Shown here: piece after piece, positions 19,144 to 28,387 of the stretch
Position numbering within the stretch: position 1 is the stretch's first letter
Layout: every line of letters begins with the position of its first letter
NCBI RefSeq assembly: GCF_003390395.1
Contig: NZ_QUOV01000001.1
Coordinates: 3,348,001 to 3,412,000, forward strand
Reading direction: 5' to 3'
DNA length: 64,000 nt
Origin: Thalassotalea euphylliae
GTDB taxonomy: Bacteria > Pseudomonadota > Gammaproteobacteria > Enterobacterales > Alteromonadaceae
Made by a program: the position numbers and the translations under genes
Notes under the pieces: generated by a model
Databases searched by the model: none
What the model was told of the DNA's origin: nothing
The model's input: only the letters and a program-made list of their open reading frames with translations

Positions 19144-21927
19144 TTAGAAACGGTAGTTTAAGCCTAAGATAAAGTTACGGCCGAATGACTGGTGACGTAC
19201 CACTAAACGCGGATCGTCTAAGTTCACTTCAACATCGTCTTCATCTGTTAAGTTTTGGCCTTGTAACGTAATACGTAAGCCTTTTAATGACTCAATACCT
19301 GACGCATCAAAGTCGTAACCAATTTGCGCATCCCAAAGTTCAGCACCTTGGCGTGCAACTTCGGTTAACGCTAAGCTGGTACCACGAGTTTCAGTGACGA
19401 ACTCATCACGCTTAGTACCCGAGATACGCACTTCCCAACCGTTATTCTCATAGTAAGCGGTGAATGAGTAAGACTCTTCAGACAAACCAGGAACACGGCC
19501 AGCTGGAACACCTGCCTCTTCGTTTTCGTCTAGCTCGCCATCAAGGTATGTTGCGCTCGCCACAATACCAAAACCATCAAGTGCATCAGCCACTAAACGA
19601 AGTGGTAAACTTGCTTGGAATTCGTAACCGCGCACAAAACCTTCGAAACCATCAATATTGGCATCAACAAAGCCGTTTAGGGTGGCTGGTGCATTGCCGT
19701 TTGAGTCTTGATGTAACGATGGAATATACACTGGCGTGAAGTCAGTTAAGATTGACGTACTACGGTGCCAGTTTGTCAGTTCTTTGTAGAAGAAAGTCGC
19801 TGCAAAATAGCCATCATCAGCGTAGTAGTTCTCGTAAGATAAGTCGAACTGGTTTGCTTCATATGGTTTTAACAGTGGGTTACCTGAGTTACCGCTCCAT
19901 GGGCCATTTGAAGGATCTGCGCTGTTAATTTGGTTGTCGTTGTAGGCAAAAGTAGCACGCGCATTAGGACGCATATCATCGATACGTGGGCGTGTTAATA
20001 CTTTCGCCATAGCGGTACGAACAAACTGATTTTCAGCAACTTCGAAACTTAAGTTTAACGTTGGTAGTAAGTCACCATATGAGTCGCCACCGCTAACAGG
20101 TGTTGCTTCAACAAAACCTTGCGCATTCTCAACTGTTGAGAAACCAAAAGATTCTTGGTCAACATCAACGTACTGCAAGCCGAAGTTACCGGTCATGTAT
20201 ACGCCGCCAAAGTCAGCATCTAGATCTACTTTTACGTAAACCGTGGTTTGCTCTTCGTTAACTGTGTAAGTATCACCTAAGCGGTCTGTTTGTACTAAAG
20301 ACGCTGGCGTTTCTGTGTAATAACCGCTGCGGTACAAACCAACACTGTCGTAAGCTAAGACACCACCTAAACCAAGGAAGCTTAAGTCAGCAACACCCAA
20401 GACATCCGGAATAGGACCGTCACCTGGGTATGTTGGTGCAGTTAAGTAATCACCTTCGTTAATCTTCTCTTTCTTACGGTCTGCATAAGCCACACCTGCA
20501 GTTAGACCAGACACAATACCGTACTCAAGTACACCGTTAACTTCTAAACGAACCGCATCAAGCTCTTCTTCGAACGTTGGACGGTTAATAAAGCCATCTT
20601 GTGCATCTGCACCAATCACTGGCGCACCCCATGCTTGTGGGCCAGCTAAACGAATTAAGTTTTCATCGGTATAGTCGACATCAGATAATGTCGGGTGCGG
20701 ACTAAAGAAGATGCCTGATGACGTTTGTTGCCATGAACGCGCTGGCGTTGGGCGACCGTCAGTACCTGCACGGCCAACACCTGAGTAGCTTTCTACGTCA
20801 ATAATGTCTTTATCAACTTCACCTGTAGAGAAGTCAGCAACTAACGTCCAATCATCGTTAATAGCGTATTCAATGTTTAAGCCGAATGTCGTTAATTCTG
20901 CTTCTTGGCTTAAGCCATCGTTACGAACAACAGAATGGAAGCCATCGTAAAAGCCAGAGGTTACAAAACCATCTTCAACGTTAGTTGAGGTGTAATTTAC
21001 ACCGCCCCAAATTAAACCTTCTTCAAGACCACGCTTCACGTCGTTTTCTTCGAAGTCGATATATAAGGCATCAAATTGAATTTTTAAATCATCAGTTGGT
21101 GCGTACTCAACAACTGCGGCAATTGAGTCACGCTCAAGCATCGCAGAACGAACAAACGAATCGTGACCACCAATAATAAAGTTGCCATCAGGATCTGTTG
21201 CATAGTTGCCGTCACCCCATGCGCGGAATTGCTCTTCCTGACGCGGCGTTTCTTGTGACGCGATAACAAGCGCTAAACCTAAAGTGTCGTCCATAAACTT
21301 ATCAACATAGTTGAAAGATAAGCGATGGCCGTTGTTGTCAAAGTCAGGGTTTGCGGCTTCGTCACCGTTTTCTTCGTATGACGCATTAAACGCTAGTGTG
21401 CGCTCAGTAGTGTTAAGTGGGCTAACCGTTTGCAGGTCAATGGTGCCACCAATACCTTGGTTTAATAGGCCAGCTTCTGGCGACTTGTAAACCACGATAT
21501 TTGAAACAATTTCGGTTGGGTATAAGTCAAATTCAACACCACGGTTGTCACCCATACCTAAAAGTTCACGACCGTTAAGTGAAGTAGCAACGAAGTTTTC
21601 ATTGAAACCACGTACCGATAAGCCACTGGTACGACCGTTACGACGCTCACCCGTTACACCCGGTAAACGTGACAAAGATTCTGCAATTGAAGTATCTGGT
21701 AATTTACCAATATCTTCTGCTGAAAGAACTTCAACAATCGACTTCTCACTCATTTTGATCGCTTGTGCGCGTTGTAATGAGCCGCGGATACCACGTACTT
21801 CAATAATTTCAACTTCTTGCTCTGCCGCTTGTTCGTCAGCGTTTTGGGCAAGTACTGGTAAGCTGGTCGCCATTAAACCACCAGAAACCATGGCAAGCGT
21901 TACTTTGCTTGGTTTGAACTTTAACAT
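19144..21927 (-). CDS. TonB-dependent receptor, probable alpha-glucan oligosaccharide importer
   Basis: 927 residues with a signal peptide ending at about A27 (LPVLA). Then comes IEVRGIRGSLQRAQAIK and the plug signature VEVLSAEDIGKLPDTSIAES with LSRLPGVTGERR. This N-terminal style is that of the Caulobacter/Xanthomonas carbohydrate-type receptor family, which includes the maltose receptor MalA. The barrel ends in ILGLNYRF. A strong GGGGGAG ribosome site precedes the ATG. Two copies of the locus operator lie about 175 and 475 bases upstream. Operator and neighbours point to maltodextrin or starch-fragment uptake; this is inference from context. The downstream terminator argues against routine co-transcription with the halogenases. 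Confidence 0.92.
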   Translation of the reverse strand: MLKFKPSKVTLAMVSGGLMATSLPVLAQNADEQAAEQEVEIIEVRGIRGSLQRAQAIKMSEKSIVEVLSAEDIGKLPDTSIAESLSRLPGVTGERRNGRTSGLSVRGFNENFVATSLNGRELLGMGDNRGVEFDLYPTEIVSNIVVYKSPEAGLLNQGIGGTIDLQTVSPLNTTERTLAFNASYEENGDEAANPDFDNNGHRLSFNYVDKFMDDTLGLALVIASQETPRQEEQFRAWGDGNYATDPDGNFIIGGHDSFVRSAMLERDSIAAVVEYAPTDDLKIQFDALYIDFEENDVKRGLEEGLIWGGVNYTSTNVEDGFVTSGFYDGFHSVVRNDGLSQEAELTTFGLNIEYAINDDWTLVADFSTGEVDKDIIDVESYSGVGRAGTDGRPTPARSWQQTSSGIFFSPHPTLSDVDYTDENLIRLAGPQAWGAPVIGADAQDGFINRPTFEEELDAVRLEVNGVLEYGIVSGLTAGVAYADRKKEKINEGDYLTAPTYPGDGPIPDVLGVADLSFLGLGGVLAYDSVGLYRSGYYTETPASLVQTDRLGDTYTVNEEQTTVYVKVDLDADFGGVYMTGNFGLQYVDVDQESFGFSTVENAQGFVEATPVSGGDSYGDLLPTLNLSFEVAENQFVRTAMAKVLTRPRIDDMRPNARATFAYNDNQINSADPSNGPWSGNSGNPLLKPYEANQFDLSYENYYADDGYFAATFFYKELTNWHRSTSILTDFTPVYIPSLHQDSNGNAPATLNGFVDANIDGFEGFVRGYEFQASLPLRLVADALDGFGIVASATYLDGELDENEEAGVPAGRVPGLSEESYSFTAYYENNGWEVRISGTKRDEFVTETRGTSLALTEVARQGAELWDAQIGYDFDASGIESLKGLRITLQGQNLTDEDDVEVNLDDPRLVVRHQSFGRNFILGLNYRF

Positions 21928-22100
21928 GTAGGTTTCTCCCCCGTTTCATCCTTGTTGTTTTAATTGTATTCAGCATCCCGCTGATGTGATGACTTCTTAT
22001 TAATAATTGATAGTTCCAACGCCCCTTTCACATACAGCTAGTGACATAGGTACAGATGGATATGCTAATAGTAATTTGCAGCCTAAGCTAAAAACACATT

Positions 22101-22116
22101 TTGCATACGTATTCAT
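22101..22116. promoter_or_regulatory. LacI-family-type operator, site 3
   Basis: TTGCATACGTATTCAT has the shared ATACGTAT core with TTGC and TCA flanks. It lies about 175 bases upstream of the receptor start at 21927. Confidence 0.78.
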
Positions 22117-22154
22117 CCTTTCAGTAATTGCCGACAAGGCCAACAAAACCAAGA

Positions 22155-22168
22155 TGTAAGCGCTTTCA
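22155..22168. promoter_or_regulatory. Second palindrome type (cre-like AAGCGCTT)
   Basis: TGTAAGCGCTTTCA fits the loose pattern TGnAAGCGCTTnCA used by several LacI-family regulators. It differs from the ATACGTAT operators and lies 39 bases upstream-side of site 3 relative to the receptor gene. Only one copy was noticed in this locus. Confidence 0.4.
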
Positions 22169-22330
22169 AAAAATTAAAAAACACAAGTTAATTTGTCATA
22201 TAAAAGATGGGAAACTCTCGAAGAATAAATCGCCTAAACTATGACGTTAAGCACCTTAATTACTTGATTTATATATGCTAGCGATTAACTCAATAGGAAG
22301 ATAAAAAGGCTGTGTTGCCCTGTTTATTGG

Positions 22331-22397
22331 CTACTATTGAATGAAAATCGTTATTTTATTAGCGGTGGGCGCGATCACTGCTTTCTTTCAATAGCAG
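22331..22397. repeat. Imperfect inverted repeat between GH31 gene and receptor promoter
   Basis: CTACTATTGAATGAAA (22331-22346) is nearly the reverse complement of TTTCTTTCAATAGCAG (22382-22397), with two mismatches. A short ATCG/CGAT pairing lies inside. There is no T-tract, and the span between arms is 35 bases. Confidence 0.5.
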
Positions 22398-22401
22398 GAT
22401 A

Positions 22402-22417
22402 TTGAATACGTATGCAA
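22402..22417. promoter_or_regulatory. LacI-family-type operator, site 4
   Basis: TTGAATACGTATGCAA, one arm difference from a perfect palindrome. It is about 475 bases upstream of the receptor start and 190 bases past the end of the GH31 gene. It may act as a remote partner of site 3. Confidence 0.78.
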
Positions 22418-22609
22418 ACTCGTTCGTTTGTCATATTACTTGGATGTTATTCGAGAGCAATTAGTAAGCAAGGTGAGTGTAATCGGGCTAGAGCACGCCC
22501 AAATGTATAAAACGTCAAACACAACCACGCTTTTAGTGCGCAAATTTGGAACTACATTGGGTTTAGAAGAGTTAACTAAAACGTCCATGTTTTAGTGTCG
22601 ATTAATATC

Positions 22610-25036
22610 TTAGTGCTTTTTAATCACAAGCTGTTGCTGCGACTTATTCAACGCTAGTTTTACCTGTAATTTTTGTGTGTCAGCGTCCCAAAATGCGCCA
22701 GCACTTGCTAGCGAATATGCGCGTTTAGAATGCAACAATGGCAGCTTCTTGTTCGCCCATAACACTTCCTTAGGGTTATGTGGCAAATGATGCACCACTA
22801 ATTCAACCGCTTGGCTCGTTGCTAAACCAGTAAAACCATTGCCAGATTGCCCAAAATCTATCGCTAGCTGGTCTGAGTTATTAGTCGCCTCAAATTGCCA
22901 AAGCTGGTAGGCCTTATGAGCTAAGCTATTCTGGCTGATGCCATCATCTTGGTATAGCTGCCCTGTGCTGTTGGCAATGCTATCGTGATAATAATAATTC
23001 AAGTTAAACTGATTTGGATTGTAGGCTTTGGTGTTTTCAATGTCTGCGGTTGTTGGCACAAAGCTACCCGCACGAACAAAAACAGGTAAGCTTGATAGCG
23101 AAACCGGATAAGCTTTCACTTCTCCTCCCATAACCATCTGCCCCGTAAAGTAATCAAACCACACGCCATCAGGGAAGTTAACATCAACTTGCGCTGTTCC
23201 AGCTTGTGTTACAGGAGTCACTAAAAAAGCATCTCCCCACAAGTAAGTGTTTTGCTCATCAATAAGCGATAGATCTTGTTCATTCTCGAACATGAGTGGG
23301 CGCATTAATGGCATGCCGGTCGTTGTGTTTTCAAACGCTAACGTATAGTTGTATGGCAATAAGCGATATCTAAGCTTGATAAACTCTCGCACAATACGCT
23401 TGGTTTCTTCATCGTGAAACACTGGTTCAGGCGCAATATGTTCTTGCGCATGTGGGCGATACACTGGCTGGAATACCCCGTATTGCAACCAACGAGTATA
23501 CATTTCTGCGTCAAACGTTTCGCCACCAGCAAAGCCACCGAGGTCAGAGTGGGTGTAAGCAAGGCCAAACAAACTCATTTGCAAGCTTAGCTCTACCTGC
23601 GGCTTTAAACCACCCCATGAACGGCTCACATCGCCTGTCCAAGGGATCATGCCGTAGCGCTGGCTACCAAGAAACCCAGAGCGCATCATCACCATTGGTC
23701 GCTGATTTGGCGCCAGCTCCAAACTTTTTTGATACACCATTTCAGCCCACTTGTGCCCATACACATTGTGAACATTATCGCCCCGCACCTGTGAACCATC
23801 AGCTAAGGTATGCAAAATATCATCAGGGTGCACTTCCGGCTCGCCTAAATCGCCCCACCAACCGGTAACGCCTTGCTCAGCTAAACGCTCGTATGCTTGG
23901 TTAAACCACTGGGTTCCTTGCTCATTAAATACATCCACTAAGCCAGTATTACCAAAATAGAAATCAAAGCGATACGGCTCTCCTGCACTGTTGAGCGCTA
24001 ACGCTTGGTTTTCAACGGCTTCTAACCACCGATTTGACGTTGAAAGAATAAATGGCTCGGTAATCACAACCGTATTCACACCATCAGCGCTTAAGTCAGC
24101 GATCATCTTTTCAGGCGTTGGAAAGGCTGTGCGATCCCATGCTAGGTTGCCCATATGCCCCTTGATATCTTTGCCAAACCAGTACAAATCAAGCACCAGT
24201 GCGTCTAGCGGCATATCTTCTTGCTTAAAACGCTCAACAACATCGTAAACTTCCAGTTGATCGTGATAACCAAAGCGCGAAGCGAAGTTACCAAGTGACC
24301 AACGCGGTGGCAGCGGTTGCTTACCGGTTAGTTCCACATAGTTTTTCAATAACGCTGGGTATGAGTTATCAGCCACAACAATATAACTGGCACGGCCACC
24401 AACGGCAGACAACTTAACGGTATTCGTCGCATTGCTGTCTAAGTCCAATTCTCCAGTCGCTGAATTGTCAAATAACAGCATGTATTTTTTCGATGAGAGT
24501 ACGGCTGGCAGGCTGTAATACATTTGGCTTGATTCAGTGGTGTAGCCATAGTGAGCCTTATTGTAAAGCGGCAGTTTATGTCCCCTGCGATCCATCCCAA
24601 GCACACGCTGGCCACCACCAATAAGCTTTTCTTGCTCATCAATGGCAAAACTAAACGAAATGCCTGCTGGCTGACTAGTAAAGTCCGTTTGAGTTAATAA
24701 CGGCTGTCCATCACGCTGATAACGAATGGTAAGCGACGTTTTATCAACAATCGCCGTAATAGCACCATTGGTGACTTGTAAATTGCTAGGGGTTTCTGTT
24801 ACTTGAAAGGCACTGCCTTTAGCATTGGGGGCAATGGCATACGACGCCAACTCACGGTGATGCTCACTGGCAAACACGGCCTCAATAGCGTTGTGCTGGT
24901 ATGCGGTCAACGTGAATGAAGCCTCATCACCGAGAATGTGAACGCTATGCTCCTTGACAGCATGCTCAATATAACTGGCTGATGCCATAAATGAACTGCT
25001 CGAAAGTACTAGCAAGCCTGTTATCAGGTAACGCAT
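22610..25036 (-). CDS. GH31 alpha-glucosidase, exported
   Basis: Family 31 glycoside hydrolase of 808 residues that removes alpha-linked glucose (or xylose) from oligosaccharide ends. A signal peptide covers about residues 1-20 (MRYLITGLLVLSSSSFMASA). The N-terminal beta-sandwich contains GISFSFAIDEQEKLIGGGQR. The catalytic barrel has LDALVLDLYWFG, nucleophile D396 in GWWGDLGEPE, and a probable acid/base D469 in IPWTGDVSRSW. A C-terminal beta domain follows. It is probably periplasmic or surface bound. AGGGGGAA supports the start. It is divergent from pullulanase with operator site 5 in between. Starch-type specificity is inferred from the neighbours. Confidence 0.9.
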   Translation of the reverse strand: MRYLITGLLVLSSSSFMASASYIEHAVKEHSVHILGDEASFTLTAYQHNAIEAVFASEHHRELASYAIAPNAKGSAFQVTETPSNLQVTNGAITAIVDKTSLTIRYQRDGQPLLTQTDFTSQPAGISFSFAIDEQEKLIGGGQRVLGMDRRGHKLPLYNKAHYGYTTESSQMYYSLPAVLSSKKYMLLFDNSATGELDLDSNATNTVKLSAVGGRASYIVVADNSYPALLKNYVELTGKQPLPPRWSLGNFASRFGYHDQLEVYDVVERFKQEDMPLDALVLDLYWFGKDIKGHMGNLAWDRTAFPTPEKMIADLSADGVNTVVITEPFILSTSNRWLEAVENQALALNSAGEPYRFDFYFGNTGLVDVFNEQGTQWFNQAYERLAEQGVTGWWGDLGEPEVHPDDILHTLADGSQVRGDNVHNVYGHKWAEMVYQKSLELAPNQRPMVMMRSGFLGSQRYGMIPWTGDVSRSWGGLKPQVELSLQMSLFGLAYTHSDLGGFAGGETFDAEMYTRWLQYGVFQPVYRPHAQEHIAPEPVFHDEETKRIVREFIKLRYRLLPYNYTLAFENTTTGMPLMRPLMFENEQDLSLIDEQNTYLWGDAFLVTPVTQAGTAQVDVNFPDGVWFDYFTGQMVMGGEVKAYPVSLSSLPVFVRAGSFVPTTADIENTKAYNPNQFNLNYYYHDSIANSTGQLYQDDGISQNSLAHKAYQLWQFEATNNSDQLAIDFGQSGNGFTGLATSQAVELVVHHLPHNPKEVLWANKKLPLLHSKRAYSLASAGAFWDADTQKLQVKLALNKSQQQLVIKKH

Positions 25037-25382
25037 TGCTATTTCCCCCTGTTTTGATGTGGTACGTAATGCTTATTTTGTCGTTATCGATTGCACAATT
25101 AGAGCCTAGCGTATTCCTCAAAGAACTATGTAAATGTCTTGTTTAAAGCAAGCTACGCTAGGCATTCGCTATGCTTAAGAGATCAATAACCAACTGCATA
25201 AAATATTTATTTTTGTAGGTTCATTGTAATTATTTTGCTGGCTTGAGTGTTGATGCTAGCCCAGTTAAACGACTGAATACGTATGCAAATGATATCTTTG
25301 CTACCCAGACCTTTTACCATGGCAACCATAAAAACAACATGCTTTAGCATAAGCACTTAGTCGGGGAATTTTGGATCATCAT
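25037..25382. other. Divergent promoter region between GH31 and pullulanase
   Basis: No gene seen. It must carry the promoters of both the GH31 gene (minus) and the pullulanase operon (plus), and it holds one operator at 25273-25288. No strong sigma-70 hexamer pair stood out. Confidence 0.6.
25273..25288. promoter_or_regulatory. LacI-family-type operator, site 5
   Basis: CTGAATACGTATGCAA shares the core of the other sites. It is about 95 bases upstream of the pullulanase start and 237 bases from the GH31 start. Confidence 0.78.
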
Positions 25383-28373
25383 ATGATTAGCAAACGCGCC
25401 ACATTACCAACAAAGACATTGCCAAGAATCAAACAGTCAAAAACTTTACAAGCTTCATTGCTGTTACCAACACTTGTACTGCCAACAATGCTGCTGACAA
25501 CTGGCTGCCAGCCAACGAGCAGCGACTCAACAAGTAAAAGCCAAGGCGAGCAACTGCTCACCGATGATATGGCCACGAGCGATTTAATTAATATCGACAA
25601 ACAAGCATCATCTTTTAGCGCGCATTGGCTAAGTCAAAACGTGATAGTGCTGGCAAATGCAAACGCGAAAAAAAGTTATCGTTTAGCCACTCAGTCAATC
25701 ACGCCCGCTACTAACCAGCTTTCAGGCGAACAACTAAGTGCAAAGTTAGTGCCAATTGATTTTCCACCAGCATTAGCTATCAAGTTTCCACACTTATCAG
25801 AATTCCAAGCTTTTACTGTGAGTATTGCTGCAGCAACAGCAAAAACTTGGTTAAAGCAACCGCTGTATGTATTTGAGCAGACGGCTAACGGTAAAACTGG
25901 TCAACATAAAACAGCTCAGCATATTGTTGCCTATGTGCAAACTGGCGCTGTTATTGACGATTTATACACACGCGAAGCCAATGACGCCGATGAGGTCAAT
26001 GATCTAGGAGCGAGTGTTATAAGCGACGCAGTTAACGTTAAACTTTGGGCACCAACGGCACTTTCGGTCGACTTATTGTTATTCAACCAAGATAAATCGC
26101 CAGCAGCTCCAGCACAAATGGCAATGGGGTTCGATGAGCAGACAGGTGTTTGGCAAACCAAGTTGCCAACCAGTGCCGAAACACTGTTTTATCAATACCG
26201 AATCAATGTTTACCATCCAGCAACGGGCAAGGTTGAAGAAATTGTTACCACGGACCCCTACTCGCTGAGCTTGTCGACTGATAGTGAATACAGTCAGATT
26301 GTCAATTTAAATGCCAATTACACTCAGCCGAAAAATTGGGAAAGCCAAGCGCAACCGGCGCTTGCCGCACCAGAAGATGCAATTTTATATGAAGTGCATA
26401 TTCGCGACTTTAGCGCCAATGAGGCAAAGCTCTCTAACACTACATATCGCGGAAAATATAAAGCCTTTACTGAGCAAAACTCAGATGGCATGAATCACCT
26501 TACTACACTCAAAGACGCTGGCCTTAACCATATTCACTTACTCCCTGCATTTGATATAGGTACGGTGAATGAAGCGCAAGGCGAGGCGTTTGATTTACAC
26601 TCAACCGTTGGTGATATTTGTCAAAAACAACCAAGCATTAGCCTGTGTAGCCAAAACCTAGACGCCAAGCTATCGCTCGAGCAAGTGCTATCGCAATTTG
26701 ACCCTATGGGCAGCGAAGCACAGGCACTTGTTACCGAGCTGAAAACTTTTGACAAGTACAACTGGGGCTACGATCCATTTCACTACACCGTGCCAGAAGG
26801 CAGCTATGCCGTAAATCCAGACGGTACTAGTCGTATTGTTGAATTTCGTGAAATGGTCCAGCACCTGCACAATTTGGGTTTTAGAGTCGTGATGGATGTG
26901 GTTTATAACCATACACATAAGGCTCGCCTAGAGCGCACAGCAGTACTTGATAAGATAGTGCCAAACTATTATCAGCGTTTGCATCCACTAACAGGTGACA
27001 TTGAGCAATCAACCTGTTGCGACAACACGGCCACCGAGCGCACTATGATGGCCAAGCTGATGACTGACTCGTTAGTTGTATGGGCACGCGATTATAAAAT
27101 TGACGGTTTTCGTTTTGATCTAATGGGCCACCAGCCCAAAGACTTGATGTTAGCAGCACGAGATGCCGTGCGAGCTGCAGATCCAGACACGTACTTTTAC
27201 GGCGAAGGTTGGAACTTTGGCGAAGTGGCGAACAATCGTCAATTTATCCAAGCTTCTCAACTTGAACTGGGTGGTACCGAAATAGGTACATTTAGTGATC
27301 GTTTACGCGATGCTGTGCGCGGCGCAGGCTTTAATATTCAAGGGGACGATATTCGCCGCCATCAAGGCATTGGTAATGGCCTTAACGTTAAGCCAAACGA
27401 GTTAACTTCAGCGCATGCTACAGATAATCATACCAACAAACCTGACTATGGCTTACTGCTTGATCAGTTGCGTGTTGGCCTAGCAGGCAATCTAGCTGAT
27501 TACCCACTTATTGATCACGATGGCACAACCGGTACTGGTAAAGACATTCCCTATGGTGGTCAACCAACCGGATACGCGCACGATCCTGCCGACACCATCA
27601 ACTATGTCTCGAAGCACGACAATCAAACCTTGTGGGACAACAACCAATATCGCAACGCTACTGACTTAACCACTGCAGAGCGCGTTCGTTTACATAATCA
27701 AAGTTTGTCATACCCATTGTTAGCGCAAGGCATTCCATTCTTGCATATGGGTTCAGAATTTTTGCGTTCAAAGTCTTACCTGCGTGACAGCTATGACTAC
27801 AGTGATTGGTTTAATCGCGTCGACTTTAGCAAACAGCAAAACTTTTATTCCGTAGGTTTGCCGCCAGCAGAAAAAGATCAAGCTAACTGGCCGCTTATTT
27901 CGCGTTTACTCGCCGCAAATGAAGGGCGTGACAAGCCAAGTGCTAACGACATTGGTTTTGCCAGCGATGTATTTGCCGATTTCTTGGCAATTCGCACTAG
28001 CACACGTTTGCTGCGCTTAACGAATAAGCAAGACATTATCGATAAGCTAAGCTTTTTAAATACGGGTAAAAACCAACAAAGCGGTCTCATTGTCATGCAT
28101 ATTGATAACAGCAAAGGGCGTGCATTAGCAGATGATTTCCAACAGCTGTTGGTGGTATTTAACTCAGCGCCGTCTGAACAATCATTTGAGCTTAATAGCG
28201 CTTCTAAAATGGGAGTAGGCCTTAAAAATATCGGCAAACTAACCTTACACCCTCGCCAGCAAGATGGCGCTGACAAGATAGTGAAAGCCAGTAAAATTGT
28301 CGCCGGTGTTGTTACTGTGCCAGCTTTTACCACCGCCGTATTTGTGCAACAAGCCACGCCAGCCGCAAATTAA
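25383..28373 (+). CDS. pulA: Pullulanase-type alpha-1,6-glucosidase, predicted lipoprotein
   Basis: Debranches pullulan, amylopectin or limit dextrins at alpha-1,6 links. I chose the ATG at 25383; an in-frame TTG lies four codons upstream. The N-terminus has a long lipoprotein signal with lipobox TTGC and C42, followed by Gln, which fits the outer membrane. Early beta domains (about 55-310) include a CBM48-like segment (VNVKLWAPTALSVDLLLF). The GH13 barrel has YEVHIRDFSAN, NWGYDPFHYTVPEGSYA (a pullulanase hallmark), nucleophile D579 (DGFRFDLMGH), acid/base E608 (YGEGWNFGEV) and SKHDNQTLWDN. Length of 996 residues is normal. The next gene starts 15 bases later, so they form an operon. Confidence 0.92.
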   Translation: MISKRATLPTKTLPRIKQSKTLQASLLLPTLVLPTMLLTTGCQPTSSDSTSKSQGEQLLTDDMATSDLINIDKQASSFSAHWLSQNVIVLANANAKKSYRLATQSITPATNQLSGEQLSAKLVPIDFPPALAIKFPHLSEFQAFTVSIAAATAKTWLKQPLYVFEQTANGKTGQHKTAQHIVAYVQTGAVIDDLYTREANDADEVNDLGASVISDAVNVKLWAPTALSVDLLLFNQDKSPAAPAQMAMGFDEQTGVWQTKLPTSAETLFYQYRINVYHPATGKVEEIVTTDPYSLSLSTDSEYSQIVNLNANYTQPKNWESQAQPALAAPEDAILYEVHIRDFSANEAKLSNTTYRGKYKAFTEQNSDGMNHLTTLKDAGLNHIHLLPAFDIGTVNEAQGEAFDLHSTVGDICQKQPSISLCSQNLDAKLSLEQVLSQFDPMGSEAQALVTELKTFDKYNWGYDPFHYTVPEGSYAVNPDGTSRIVEFREMVQHLHNLGFRVVMDVVYNHTHKARLERTAVLDKIVPNYYQRLHPLTGDIEQSTCCDNTATERTMMAKLMTDSLVVWARDYKIDGFRFDLMGHQPKDLMLAARDAVRAADPDTYFYGEGWNFGEVANNRQFIQASQLELGGTEIGTFSDRLRDAVRGAGFNIQGDDIRRHQGIGNGLNVKPNELTSAHATDNHTNKPDYGLLLDQLRVGLAGNLADYPLIDHDGTTGTGKDIPYGGQPTGYAHDPADTINYVSKHDNQTLWDNNQYRNATDLTTAERVRLHNQSLSYPLLAQGIPFLHMGSEFLRSKSYLRDSYDYSDWFNRVDFSKQQNFYSVGLPPAEKDQANWPLISRLLAANEGRDKPSANDIGFASDVFADFLAIRTSTRLLRLTNKQDIIDKLSFLNTGKNQQSGLIVMHIDNSKGRALADDFQQLLVVFNSAPSEQSFELNSASKMGVGLKNIGKLTLHPRQQDGADKIVKASKIVAGVVTVPAFTTAVFVQQATPAAN

Positions 28374-28387
28374 GAGTAATTTAATTT

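Larger units (their letters stand above)
21928..22609. other. Regulatory intergenic region upstream of the glucan TonB receptor
   Basis: No gene seen. It contains two ATACGTAT-core operators (22101-22116, 22402-22417), a second type of palindrome (22155-22168), and a long inverted repeat (22331-22397). A 17-codon open frame at 22341-22394 lies inside that inverted repeat and I do not call it a gene. Confidence 0.6.

Noticed and set aside
22341..22394. 17-codon hydrophobic open frame (MKIVILLAVGAITAFFQ)
   Set aside because: It lies inside an inverted repeat and has no clear ribosome site; too short to support as a gene.
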